Shown here: positions 23,946 to 35,589 of the stretch, in pieces
Layout: every line of letters begins with the position of its first letter
How positions within the stretch are numbered: position 1 is the stretch's first letter
Source of the DNA: Auanema rhodensis
Lineage: Eukaryota; Nematoda; Chromadorea; Rhabditida; Rhabditidae
DNA: 64,000 bases
NCBI GenBank assembly: GCA_964057225.1
Contig: OZ059895.1
Coordinates: 13,888,001 to 13,952,000 of the forward strand
Reading direction: 5' to 3'
Position numbers and translations under genes: made by a program
The notes under the pieces: generated by a model
The model's database searches: none
What the model was told of the DNA's origin: nothing
The model's input: only the letters and a program-made list of their open reading frames with translations

Positions 23946-25312
23946 TTTACTGGACAACAGAAAACCGTCACAAATCCATCTGTTCACTAAGACACATTTG
24001 AACAGGCCATGTATGATCGTGTGAAGAACACTAACATAGAGAGAGAGAGAGAGAGAGAGTGAGAGAGAGAGAGAGAGAAAAGTACATTGCGAGTTGTTAT
24101 AAAGATACCGAGAGAGTGTACATGTGAAAGAGACATAGAGAGATAGAGATGTATTGTTACAGTATCATTTGAAATGAAGATGTATGCTTATGTGATTTTT
24201 AAAATAAAATATTTATTTATTTATATTTCTATTATTAATAATAATAAATTATATATTTCAAACTTATGCAAAATTGTTGTCAAAATGATGAAATAGTCCC
24301 TAAGGCGATGTTTGAACCTTGTTTAGAGATAAAAGAAATATTGCAAGGTTTTCGAATTTGTAAATGAATTATCGGTTGAGTAACAGGAAAAGATATTTGA
24401 ATATAAGAACATAGAAATAAAATAAAAAAAAAGAAAAAAGACGAAGAAGAAGAATATTAAAAAGAAATAAAATTATTAGAATATAAAGAAGAAAATGTAT
24501 TTGATAGTATAGAATACAATGAATTAAAATAGAACAAGTATACTATTACATCTTATTAATATATAAAATGAAGAAGAAGAGTTGTTGAATTAAAGAGAGA
24601 ATGAGGGACAGTATGAGAGAGAGGGGGGGGGGACAGTAAGAGAGAGAGAGAGGGAAAAACTTGGAATGGTTAGCTCATCTTGTCAAAATTGTTTGGGAAC
24701 AACATAAAGCTTCTTGTATGAATTTTGGGTAAGAAAAGATGAAGATTTTCTGAAAAAGCAGTCTCTAAGGAAACAAAATAGAGAAAAGAGAAAGTGATGT
24801 GAAATCTTTAAAATTCTAATAAACATGTATAGTTCTCATAAAAACTTATAATCTTATTGATATGATATATGATACATATAGTTAATAATCAATATCTATA
24901 CTATACTAACTATATATCTATATCTATCTATCTATCTATATATAGTATTTTCAATAAAAAATTTGAAATTAAAAATATATATATGATATCCATCATTTTT
25001 GTTGTTTAAAGTACAAGAATGACAGCAAAAAATAAAATGTTTATTGAATTTATTTCATTTTTCTAACTTTTATTTATTTTAAATATTTTTTTTCTTTTTT
25101 TGATTTTAAAAGAAAAGAAAAAGATTAAATAAGTTTATATACATATATCTTATATCTATATTTATTTATATGTATATAGTTTAAATAAATATAAAAATTA
25201 AAAAAGAAACATAATGATTTTCAAACAAAAATGTTTTAAAAGAAAAAAAAAACATTTGAATAAACAATAAACTTTTTAATTCTTTACATGTAAATTCTAA
25301 AATTTATTAAAT

Positions 25313-25313
<1 letters not shown>

Positions 25314-25369
<56 letters not shown>
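25314..25369. repeat. (CT)n microsatellite
   Basis: Pure CT run of about 27 units, among the longest in the window. Confidence 0.95.
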
Positions 25370-25370
<1 letters not shown>

Positions 25371-26872
25371 AATAGTAAATTATTATAATCCATGAGATAT
25401 CGTCATAATCAACCGTATTGTGATATGAAAAGCCAATAAATGAAGAATTTTGACGTGAAAGTCCGAAAACCAACGTGGAACTCCTTCGACGTTTTCTATT
25501 GAAATTTGAAAATGATGGCCCACGCTTTAAATAAGTTTAAATGAAAATATCTATTATATATATATATATATATTTGATTTAAATATTATAAAATATATGA
25601 ATATACTATATATACTATATATAGATATACATATATATATGTTTCTATATCCTTTAAACATAATCTTAAACAACGCTCGATAACATACAACTTGATGACA
25701 CATGGAATGAAATGAAGTTTTTGTGATGACTAAGGTGACAGCAAGAATACGTAACGACGTCAGAATAATTAATTTTATCGTTGTCTTTTTACTAAAAGCT
25801 GTATGTATGTGAATCACACATGCTTGTCTTTCTTATCCATCTTAGCAAAGAGACGACGTAAAAGAGAATTTCAAAGTGTGAACAGGGAATTCCTTTTATT
25901 TGAATAAAAAAGAAGAAAATTTTTCTTTTTGTTGTCTGTCATCCGATTGAAATTTCAATTTTTGACGCCAAAAAGGTTCGTTTTTTATGAAAAAAAAAAT
26001 GAAATAATAAGCTTAATCAGCTGATACTTGTCAAAGTTTTTAAAGACAATGGAAAAAATAAAATGAAATTTCTATTCAATCCCATCGGCAAAAGTGAAGA
26101 TTTTTGGCAAAAGAATGAAAAAGTTCATGTATGCATGTATGAAAAAAAACTTTTTTTTCTTTTGAAAAGAGGTTGTGAATAATTAAAATTTGAAATTATG
26201 GAAAATAAAATGTGACAAGAGTTACAACTCAAAAATTTCTAAATTGAATACTGATATGAGACTGAATTAGTCTATAATCATTCTTGAACCTATTGAAACT
26301 TGATCTGAATTGGAATAACTTCATCCATTGAAGATAATATCTAATCATTTGAAAATTGAAATCTTCTTATAGTTAAATAAAGAAAGAGAGAGAGAGGGGC
26401 AGAGAGAGAGAGAGAGGGAAAGAGAGATATGTGGGAGGAGGATGACTTGAATCTCAGATGTTAAATGAGACGGAAAAAACAAAGTTAGAAGATAGGAAAT
26501 GAAGAAAAGAAAAAGATAGACAAGGTACTGAATTTACTTTTTTTTCATTTTTTTTCTAAAAAATTTCAAAAAATGAATGAAAGAAGAAGAAATATCTTTA
26601 AATATATACGTATGCATGTATGAATGAATGTATATGAAAACGAATTGGTAAAAGATTTTTTAAAAATTTTGAACAAAAGATTTTCAAAGACATAGATGAT
26701 GAAGAGAAAAAGAAGGTTTGATGCATGATTTCCAATAGAAGTTTCAGAAAAGTTGAAAGGAAGAAGTTGAATTGCAACAATCTGAATGAATTTAGAAGTT
26801 CAAGTACTAAACTAGAAGAAAAGAAAGAGGTAAAAGTCGTTAAAAGAAAAGAAAAGAATGAAGGTAAAGAAA

Positions 26873-26923
26873 TAGAGAGAGAGAGAGAGAGAGGGAGGAA
26901 TAGAGAGAGAGAAATAGAGAGAA

Positions 26924-26958
<35 letters not shown>

Positions 26959-26987
26959 GAGAGAAATAGAGAGAGAGAGAGAGAGAA
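26873..26987. repeat. GA/GAAATA compound repeat
   Basis: GA runs separated by regularly recurring GAAATA interruptions. It creates spurious Arg/Glu- or Ser/Leu-repeat open frames. Confidence 0.9.
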
Positions 26988-28129
26988 TGTCATGGATTTC
27001 ATGATAATAAAAGTTTATATTATTTATTATTTTATATTTTGTTATTTCTTCATTCAATTTACAATGTTCATAACTCAACCCCTCTCCCCATCTCCTATCT
27101 TCCTTTCACATTCTACAGTTGGAAATTCTGAATACTTTGATGAAAAACCAAGAATATCACAAGAGATTCAACTTAACAACTCAACATAGTCAATGATCTA
27201 TGTATGTAGATATAACTACATATAGTTCATATACTATACTTAAAGAGAAGAAAATGTCAGATTTTGTTCCGAAATCATGAACTGGCATTGTACTTCATTC
27301 GAACTTTCATCTTCATTTGTATCTTTAAAGTTTTATACTAACATAGAAAATAGAAATAACCTCTCATAGCATCTCACACCTTACTTCAATAATTTCATTT
27401 TTCTTTCTCTCTCTCTCTCTCTTTCCCTCTTCCTCTCTCTCTCTTTCAAGCTTCGTCAAAATAAAAGTTTCAGAAGTTGCAACGAATATTTGCAAAGAAT
27501 CGTACGGAGGAGATAGGAAAAGAAAGGATGAACGACTACAAGTGCTCCAAAGAAGAGTATGCAGTATGAGTTTCGTTGCTATAAACATACTCCAGTGGAT
27601 TTAAAACTTTTAATAGAATGCAGTTGATGTGTCTTGGGAGAGAGGAAAAGAGAGTAAGAGAGGAAGAGAGAAAGGAAAAAAGATTTGTTCATAAATCATA
27701 TTATAACATTTATAAAAAAAGAAAAACTTAGCTTTGCAAAGATGAAAAAGGTTTTTCAGTAAGCTGTGATTACCAGTTCAAACTAGTTTTTCTCCATAGA
27801 TATTTAAGCTTTTTTGTCGTCTTCATAAGGTTTTCAATCGTTACTTCGCGCCTGAAGCTCGACAAATGAATTGAATCGCCTCAGTTACTCTCGTCGTTTC
27901 CTTTTGATCGTCTTTTCTATCTTTGCGTCTTTCACTTACTCACTTGTAAAGTTAAATCATCTCAGCTTCAAGAAATCAGATCACGAGGTTACAAATGAAG
28001 AAATCATTGATTGATATTACTTCTTGGATTCAATTGTAAAGATGCTTCTTAACGTTAACAAATTCTTTTTCCGTATAAAGCAATCAAGCCCTTCATCAGC
28101 TTTATATCTCCCTTTACTCTTCTAATCTC

Positions 28130-28131
<2 letters not shown>

Positions 28132-28192
<61 letters not shown>
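28132..28192. repeat. (CT)n microsatellite
   Basis: Pure CT run of about 28 units ending in a short CTAT run. Confidence 0.95.
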
Positions 28193-28196
<4 letters not shown>

Positions 28197-28397
28197 ACCA
28201 TATTTCATCTCATACTAAGATGATTCCTATTGGTTTCTTTAATAATTTGTAAATAAAAATAAAACATTTCATTAAATATAATAAAGGCTAAACATATAAC
28301 ACATAATCTCTTTCAAATACTCATCAAATCAATTTATTATAATAAAAAAAAGTAAATAATAATAAGAAAAATAAATATATAAACTACACAGAAAACG

Positions 28398-28475
28398 AAA
28401 AGGAGGGAGGTAGTAGGAGGGAGGGAGGGAGGGAGGTAGTAGAAGGGAGGGAGGGAGGTAGGGAGTAGGAGGGAG
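28398..28475 (+). repeat. GGGA repeat with two G-quadruplex motifs
   Basis: Tandem GGGA units; GGGAGGGAGGGAGGG occurs at 28419-28433 and a second four-run motif at 28445-28463. Both fit the four-times-GGG quadruplex pattern. Confidence 0.9.
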
Positions 28476-29636
28476 ATATAAAGAGATTTCGTTCAATAAA
28501 ATGTTCTTCTTTATTTTATTTGTATTCAGGTAAATTAGGTAAATGTTGTAATGTAATAGATTTACATGAAGATGATGTTGAATAGAAGAAAACATTTCAA
28601 AATTGTTTTTGAAACTTAGAAATAAACATTATATTCTTGAATTGTTTAAGAAAGCAAAAAGTTCAAAATGAAAAAGTATGAGATAAGATGTGTAAAAGAG
28701 AAATAGTAAATCATATAAGTGAAGAAGTTTGAAATAGAGGATAGGAAGTGAGGATGAAAGAGAAAGTTAGATGAAGAGAGAGAGAGAGAGATGAAGATAG
28801 AGAGAGAGAGAGAGAGATAAAGAGAGAAAGATTTAGCGACCTTATACGGTTGCTTAACTTAAGTTTACACTTGTTCAGTAGTAAAGCTCTCTTCCCTTTA
28901 GACAGACAGACAGACAGACAGAGAGACATAATATATAAGCCCTAAGGCAATATTGAATGTTGTATATAATCCACGTGAGATATTCACAAGATCAAAATTG
29001 TCTTCAAATATTAAAAAATATTTTTATTAATCCAATTTTAATTTATGTCATTATTATTATTCTAATCTTCAGACGTCAATCATCAAATCATGATCTTTCA
29101 ACGATTTGTACGAAAAAGTTTTTGGAGCAACTGGACCGTATATGTAATTCAAATTACATATAACTAACTAACAAACTTGCAACTTACACAACATTTTTCT
29201 TTAAAAGTACATATAATATAGAATATATAGTTAATACATATATATATATATAATAAATATTTATAAAGAATATTCGTTAAGTTTTATAATAAAGTTTTAT
29301 AAATGAAAATTAAACTGATCCATTTGAATAGTTTAACGACTAGCTAATGATTCTAATGGGAAAAACCTTAACTATAACTCTTTACTATAATATATAATTC
29401 AGATTATTCATTAGAAAAAAGAAAAAAATTGAAAGAAGTATAGAATAATTAAAATATTTTATTTAATTATTTAAATATTTAAATATTATAATAATAAATA
29501 CTGTTTTTATTATTTTTATAGAAAAATATTTATTTTTAAGAAAAAATTATAATTAATATAAGTTTATAATGAATTTTTCATCAAATATTTAGCATAAATC
29601 AAGTAAAAGAAATAGATGTGAAAACGTCTTAATCAT

Positions 29637-29693
<57 letters not shown>

Positions 29694-29712
29694 TTCTCTC
29701 TCTCTCTCTCTT
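29637..29712. repeat. (CT)n microsatellite
   Basis: CT run of more than 30 units with a single TATTT interruption. Confidence 0.95.
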
Positions 29713-30301
29713 CTAAATCTAAAACCTCTTTAAATCTTTTATATTAAATAATTTTCATAAGTTTCTTGTCCTATAATATAAAAGTATTTTGAATAATTTA
29801 TTAAAACTTAAGTTTGAAACCAAATAAACTTTTCATTTTTGTTTATTTTAAAATTAAAAATTAGACGATATAAACACATAATATTCATTTTTATTCCAAA
29901 GAATTGATAATAACTCAATGTGAAAAGTAGATTGCTAAACGAATTTTTTTATCTTTTTTATGTCTTCTAAATGATATTTTAATTTATTTTATTTTATATT
30001 TTATGTCATTAATAATGAATTATCTTTTCTTTTTATTATAATTTTCTAATAAAAATATTATCAATATCTATACAAACATACATACATACATACATAGATA
30101 GATAGATCATATAGCTACTGTATATTCTATCTTTAACTATATGTATAGTATATCTATATATAATTGATTATTTGAACATTTGATTCTTTAAATGAATTTC
30201 AAAGTTCATCCTCAACTTTCAACCTTTTTCTTCTTTTCTATTCCCTCTCTCTCTAACTTATTCACACACATATACAATCTCTTCTCTCTCTATCCACTCT
30301 A

Positions 30302-30339
<38 letters not shown>

Positions 30340-30895
30340 TTTCTCTCTCTCTTTCTATGTTATACATATAGAAAAAGATATTGTTTGAATGATTAATGAA
30401 TTTTACAACCATTTATCGCGTCATCAAGCTACAAGCTCATACAGTTCAGTTGTCGATAACAAAGAAAAAATTTAAAAGAAGTCTCATACATCCTTCATTG
30501 TCTTGTAGTTTGAAAGTCATTTGAGCACATCTTTATCAAATAATAATCGTTGCAAATTGCTTGATTAGTAAATATTTCCAGAAATCATGTGTGTAATTAA
30601 TAGAAAACTTTTATATATTTTATAAAATTTTATATAATTATTTATTTATTTATATTTATTTAATTAAAAATAAAATAATTAATTATATTTAATATAAATA
30701 TATATACATATATATACATATATATGTATTATATGGACATTCAGAGCAGTATTGCTCCGTGTAACTAACTAATGGTTGGTTAGATAAGCCCTTTTTGCCT
30801 TTTTACGGACATTCCTCTACTTCTTCTTCTTCTTCTTCTTCTTCTTTTTCTTATTCTTCTTTCGTAACTCTTTTTATTTTATTTTTAAAGCACAT

Positions 30896-30973
30896 AGAGA
30901 GAAAGACAGACAAAGAGAGAGAGAGAGAGAGATAGACAGAGAGTAAGAGAGAGAGAGAGAGAGAGAGAGAGAT
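30896..30973. repeat. GA/GACA polypurine tract
   Basis: GA repeat with GACA interruptions immediately 5' of the orphan receptor start. It follows a pyrimidine (TTC)n run at 30818-30850. Confidence 0.9.
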
Positions 30974-31040
30974 ATGGTAAAACAACCATTGTTTATGTTA
31001 TTTCTTTGACTTTTTATTTTCTTTTAAAATATATTTTCAG

Positions 31041-31189
31041 ATGAAAGATCGATCTCCTGATATAACAAATTTAACATACCATCTTAATTGTTCTGATGAT
31101 GATAGATACATTATATTCGATTATGATAGTCGGAAATTTGCGGTGAGACCATTTATTCAAGGTGGTTATTCATATAATATATTCCTAGT

Positions 31190-31220
<31 letters not shown>

Positions 31221-34200
31221 GATATTTTACTAATTATACCATAATCTATACAAATATTTTAAATATATTTAGTTTAAATCTATTTATTTTTTATTTATTT
31301 TTCATAGAAATGTTTTCTTTTAAATTTTATTTTAATAATAGAATTTTTCTAAATTTTAAACATAAATCAAAAAAATATTTTAATTTAGTATAAAGGAAGA
31401 AAGTCAGCAAAATTCAGTAGACAGTAATTCCGGTCAGAACGTTTCAGTTTAATCGGAATCCAGTAGCTTATCATCTAAGCTTATTATGCTATTCCTAACG
31501 CGTTGATCATCTTTTTTATCTTTTTAATATAATAATGAGCTTATAACTAAATTATTTTTATAAAAAAAAAACATAATTAATCAATAAATTATAAAATTAA
31601 AATTAAAAAATAAATAAATATATATATTTATAATAATATAATATAATTATTAGATGATAAATTCATAATATGATGTAATAATTTCATTTTTATTATCTTT
31701 TTTACTAAAAGAAACTGATATCGATTTAGCCACCATCCACCAACCCCCCCCCCCCTTTTTCATAATCATCACCTCAAGCAATATAAAGTATAAAAGATCA
31801 TTACGTAATATAATATTATAAAAATTATTTTAAAGAAAAAAGAAAATAAAAATTATAATTTTCAGCTTGTGGATGAAGTAATACCTATTATGACAATTAT
31901 TTGTTCTATTATAGTAGTTATTATAAATGGTATTTTTATTTATTTGACAGTCAGAGGAATACGTGATCGAAAATTACCATTTAAGGTAATTTATATGATA
32001 TAATTAAAGAAATATTTATATTTATAGGGATATTCATTATTACTTAATCGATCTATAACTGATGTATTAACATCAATATTAACATTAATCTTTGTTTCAT
32101 TACATCGATTTGATCAAGAACCTGATCCTAAAACATATCCAGCGGTACGTTTTATTATATTTAACTAACTTATATCATATAATATATATATATATAGAAT
32201 TCCTTTTATTATTTTTATTAACAACTTTAGCCACTGAAACTAAAAAAAAAAAGAAAAGTGAGTGTCTTTTTGCGTCATTAAACAGGATGCCAGCTCATCT
32301 TCATCAAATTTCGTTGAGCGATTACGCCCAAACAAACTTTGTGATCACATTATACATACATGTATATAGTTTTCAAAATAATATATATATATAAAATAAA
32401 AGAATATTTAACTATATATATATATAATTAATTAATTAATTATACATAACTATATAGGAATATGCTAATATGACATATGTTGATGTTGATTATGTTATAC
32501 CACATGGACGTACTGTATTCACATTACTTCTTACATTAGATTTTTGGGCTGCAGCTGGATGTTATGCTGTATTAGCTTTATTCACATATATAGCTGTACG
32601 TCATCCAATTATATATCGAATACATATAACAAATCGTAGATGTAGTAAGTTATATCTTTATAAATTATATTAATTATATAAATTATAATATTATCTTATT
32701 TTTAGTTTAAACATTAAACAAAAAAAAAAGTATTTTGATTACATCAATATGATACCTTATCTTCTTTTTTTTTTTATAATTTTTAAAGATTTTCGAAAAC
32801 AAAGTTCAAAGCTCTTGATCAAAGATATTTTTCATTTTAAACTTTTGAACTTTCAACTAATTTTATTTATTAAAATCAATAATCTATCTATCTATCTATC
32901 TATCTTTAACATCATCTTATCATTATTCTATATATGAAGGTTGAAAAGTATGTATTATGTCTTTTGTTTAAAAACTTAAATATTTCAAAAAATACAATTT
33001 TTGAACTTTTTCAAAACTTTTTGAAAGTTTTTGAAAAAGAAGAAATATTCTCAGCTATTAGCTTCACATCTGATTATAAAGTTATCGTATGTGGAATGTG
33101 GAAGCAAACGAATTCTTCTAGTCGTTGGCTTCTCTTTTATGGTTTCGATATCCTTGTAGTCAGAGTTCAGCAATCATCCGTCAAGTTGAAGATAGACTAT
33201 TCAGCCTTCAGAGAAATCTGTGAAGCGGATAGACTTTCATCAATCAGACGAGCAATATCAGAAAGATGTTGAGAAATTCTTAGTAAAATTAAGAATCTTT
33301 ATAGCTTTAACCTTATTTTTGAATATAAAAAACGATATATACTTCTCATCCAACATCAATATAATATAATTTATTTATAAAAATATAATTTAATTTATTA
33401 TTTTATATAATTAATTAAAATATTTTATAGTTATTGTTGGTATTGTTGTATGGCTTATGGGTTTAACATATGCTATTATTGTTGTTTGTATATCACCTAA
33501 TAATGCTTTTAATGTTTTTAATAATGATGCATTAATTCAGGTATATTATAACATATAGTTAAGATAATTATTATAATTATTATTTCAGTGGTCTGTTAGT
33601 ACATCAGATTTTGTATTATCCATCTCAAACTTGTTCATAGTACTTCTATCATTCACAATTGTATGTGTTTCCTATATATTCATTATAGCTTATCTATGTC
33701 GTGGTGCTGGATCAGGTTAACCTATATCATATAGTTAATAGTATATTATTAAATATTTAAGGATCTCTTGCATCACAACATTTACTTTCAATAGGACGAA
33801 TTGGTTTAAATGTATTTGCCTTCTCTATATCATGCCTTGTAATGGCAGGCTTTGTATCCATACCTTTATATCTTAAACATCGAATAGATTTTCTAAATGG
33901 AGAAGCATCTGATGTAATTTTTTGTTTATTTATAGTTATTTATGTTTATTTATTTATTTATTATTATAGGCTAATCAATGTCGAATTGTTATTGATACAT
34001 ACTATCTTGGCTACAGTATGGCCTTATGGACTACGGTAGCTATGGCTGGATGGCAAATCAGAATGGTTATTGATCCTGTTGCAAATATTTGTTTAGATCA
34101 AAGGTATATAATTCATATTTTAATTAATATAATTAATATAATTAAGATTTAAACAACTATGGACTGATCTTTGTTGTACTTCATTAGGTGGATTACAACC

Positions 34201-34518
34201 ACGATATGCTTTAAGGTTAGTATCTACTAATACAACTTATTTCAAATTTTTAAGAAAAACCTTCAGATCTGAAGCTGGTGGAGACTTTCTTCGTAAATGC
34301 ATAGCTGAGAATGTTATACCAATATCTGTGATTACAGGAGGTTTTTCACAAATTAATTTTTAAATTTGAAAAAAGAAAAAAAAATATTTTTAGGAGGAAG
34401 ATACTTCAGATTTCGTACAGCTACAAACGTAGATGATATTGAAATAGGAAGACCAAAAAAGAAAAAGAATGTTCGTCGATTTGATGAAATTATGAATATC
34501 GATCGACATGTTCTTTAA
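31041..34518 (+). CDS. Orphan seven-transmembrane receptor, nematode type
   Basis: Exons 31041-31142, 31866-31985, 32028-32144, 32458-32644, 33431-33540, 33589-33715, 33762-33913, 33970-34103, 34147-34215, 34267-34340 and 34394-34518 join in frame to 438 residues. The N-terminus has glycosylation sites (NLT, NCS) and acidic residues. TM1 begins VDEVIPIMTIICSIIVVI; TM3 carries LDFWAAAGCYAVLALFTY followed by VRHPIIYR, a DRY-region equivalent; five more hydrophobic segments follow. The tail is basic (KKKKNVRRF). The shape is that of a rhodopsin-like or nematode-specific receptor, but I do not recognise a ligand class. ATG 31041 directly follows a TTTTCAG acceptor, so the leader is spliced or trans-spliced. 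A 786-base intron (32645-33430) is unusually long for this gene. Confidence 0.75.
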
Positions 34519-35589
34519 TAATAATTTTAATTTAATTAATTAGGAATGAAAAAAACAACTTAACTATATATATATATAGTTAGATAGATAGATATATAGA
34601 TTTAGATTTAAATATAATTATAATAATCATATTTTAATCATTTTATTTGAAAAAAAAAAAAGAAAAGAAAACATTTATTTTTAAACTTTAGCTATTGTAA
34701 ATGTATTTGTATGATCTCTAGCTTCTCAATATTATTTATTTTTTTAATTTAAAAATGAAATTATTTTCAAATGTTTTTCCAACAAATAGAGCTTCATGAT
34801 AATAATGTTTTTATCTCTTTTAAGGTGCTGTATGTTACAATTTTCTTCTCAAAAATTATAAATTTATGTAATTTCTTATAATATATATTGTATTTCATTA
34901 TAATTAATAAACTATATTATATATATATTTTTAAAAAACTATTCTCATTACTTAGAATATTACTTAAGAAAATGGTTATATGCTTTCAAAACCGTATATC
35001 ATTCGAGTTTTCATTAAGATTGCTGAAAAAGGAATGAAGAAAGATGAGTTGATTGACTACAAATTGTTGAGAATAAGAGAAAAATAAAGAAAAGACTCAT
35101 CTTTGTAAACTACTTCTCAGTTTCTTCTTCAACTTGAGCTTCTTCTGCTTTTTTTGTTATTTCGGCTGGCCTCGGTCATCTTTATTCTTCTTCTTCCAGC
35201 CACTCCCTTCATAGAAGATCTGTCACCCAAAGCAATGTCTGTTGAAAGCTTCTGATCTATCTGTTTGATGGTCTGATCTCTCTTTGTTTATCATGCTCTC
35301 TACTCATTTACCTTGTTTGATCACGCACATCGGTTTGATCTATGTAGATAGATAGATAGTGGATAAACTGTCAGATATCAACAATACGGTGAATCTCATC
35401 TTCTGCTGCTCCACCTTCACTCCCGCCTCTCTTTGCCTGTCAAGTAAAGCCTCCAGACATTCTTTTCCTTCCATCACGAGTCACGTTTTATGCTCGTCAT
35501 TGCTTTCTTGTCTCTCAGTCATTCAGCTTCACACATTTCCTTCAGTTTCACATCTTCTGATTCTTCAAATTTCAGATTCAAGTCAAGCG
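34519..35589. other. Intergenic region between receptor and first Kunitz gene
   Basis: The first half is an AT-rich 3' flank. The second half (from about 35,000) is less AT-rich and pyrimidine-rich and must hold the promoter of the Kunitz gene. An acceptor TCAAATTTCAG ends about 14 bases before the ATG at 35590. No other gene seen. Confidence 0.5.

Larger units (their letters stand above)
23946..31040. other. Gene desert, second part
   Basis: No splice-supported gene on either strand. Dense microsatellites: GA at 24035-24078, 24597-24652 (with a run of ten G), 26388-26425, 26873-26987, 28770-28830 and 30896-30973; CT at 25314-25369, 27402-27446, 28132-28192, 29637-29712 and 30293-30354; GGGA at 28398-28475; GACA at 28902-28926; TTC at 30818-30850. 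A less AT-rich patch at 27,830-27,980 has no evident coding. The end carries the promoter and acceptor (ATTTTCAG, ending 31040) of the orphan receptor. Confidence 0.6.

Noticed and set aside
23771-24001. Class B receptor hormone-binding domain exon
   Set aside because: Only one motif resembles the family; the required cysteines and downstream transmembrane exons are missing. Kept only as a finding.
26598-27189. Arg/Glu-repeat and Ser/Leu-repeat open frames on both strands
   Set aside because: Produced by the compound GA/GAAATA microsatellite.
32092-32394. Open frame running through an intron of the orphan receptor
   Set aside because: Overlaps exon 3 in another frame and continues through the AT-rich intron; no support.
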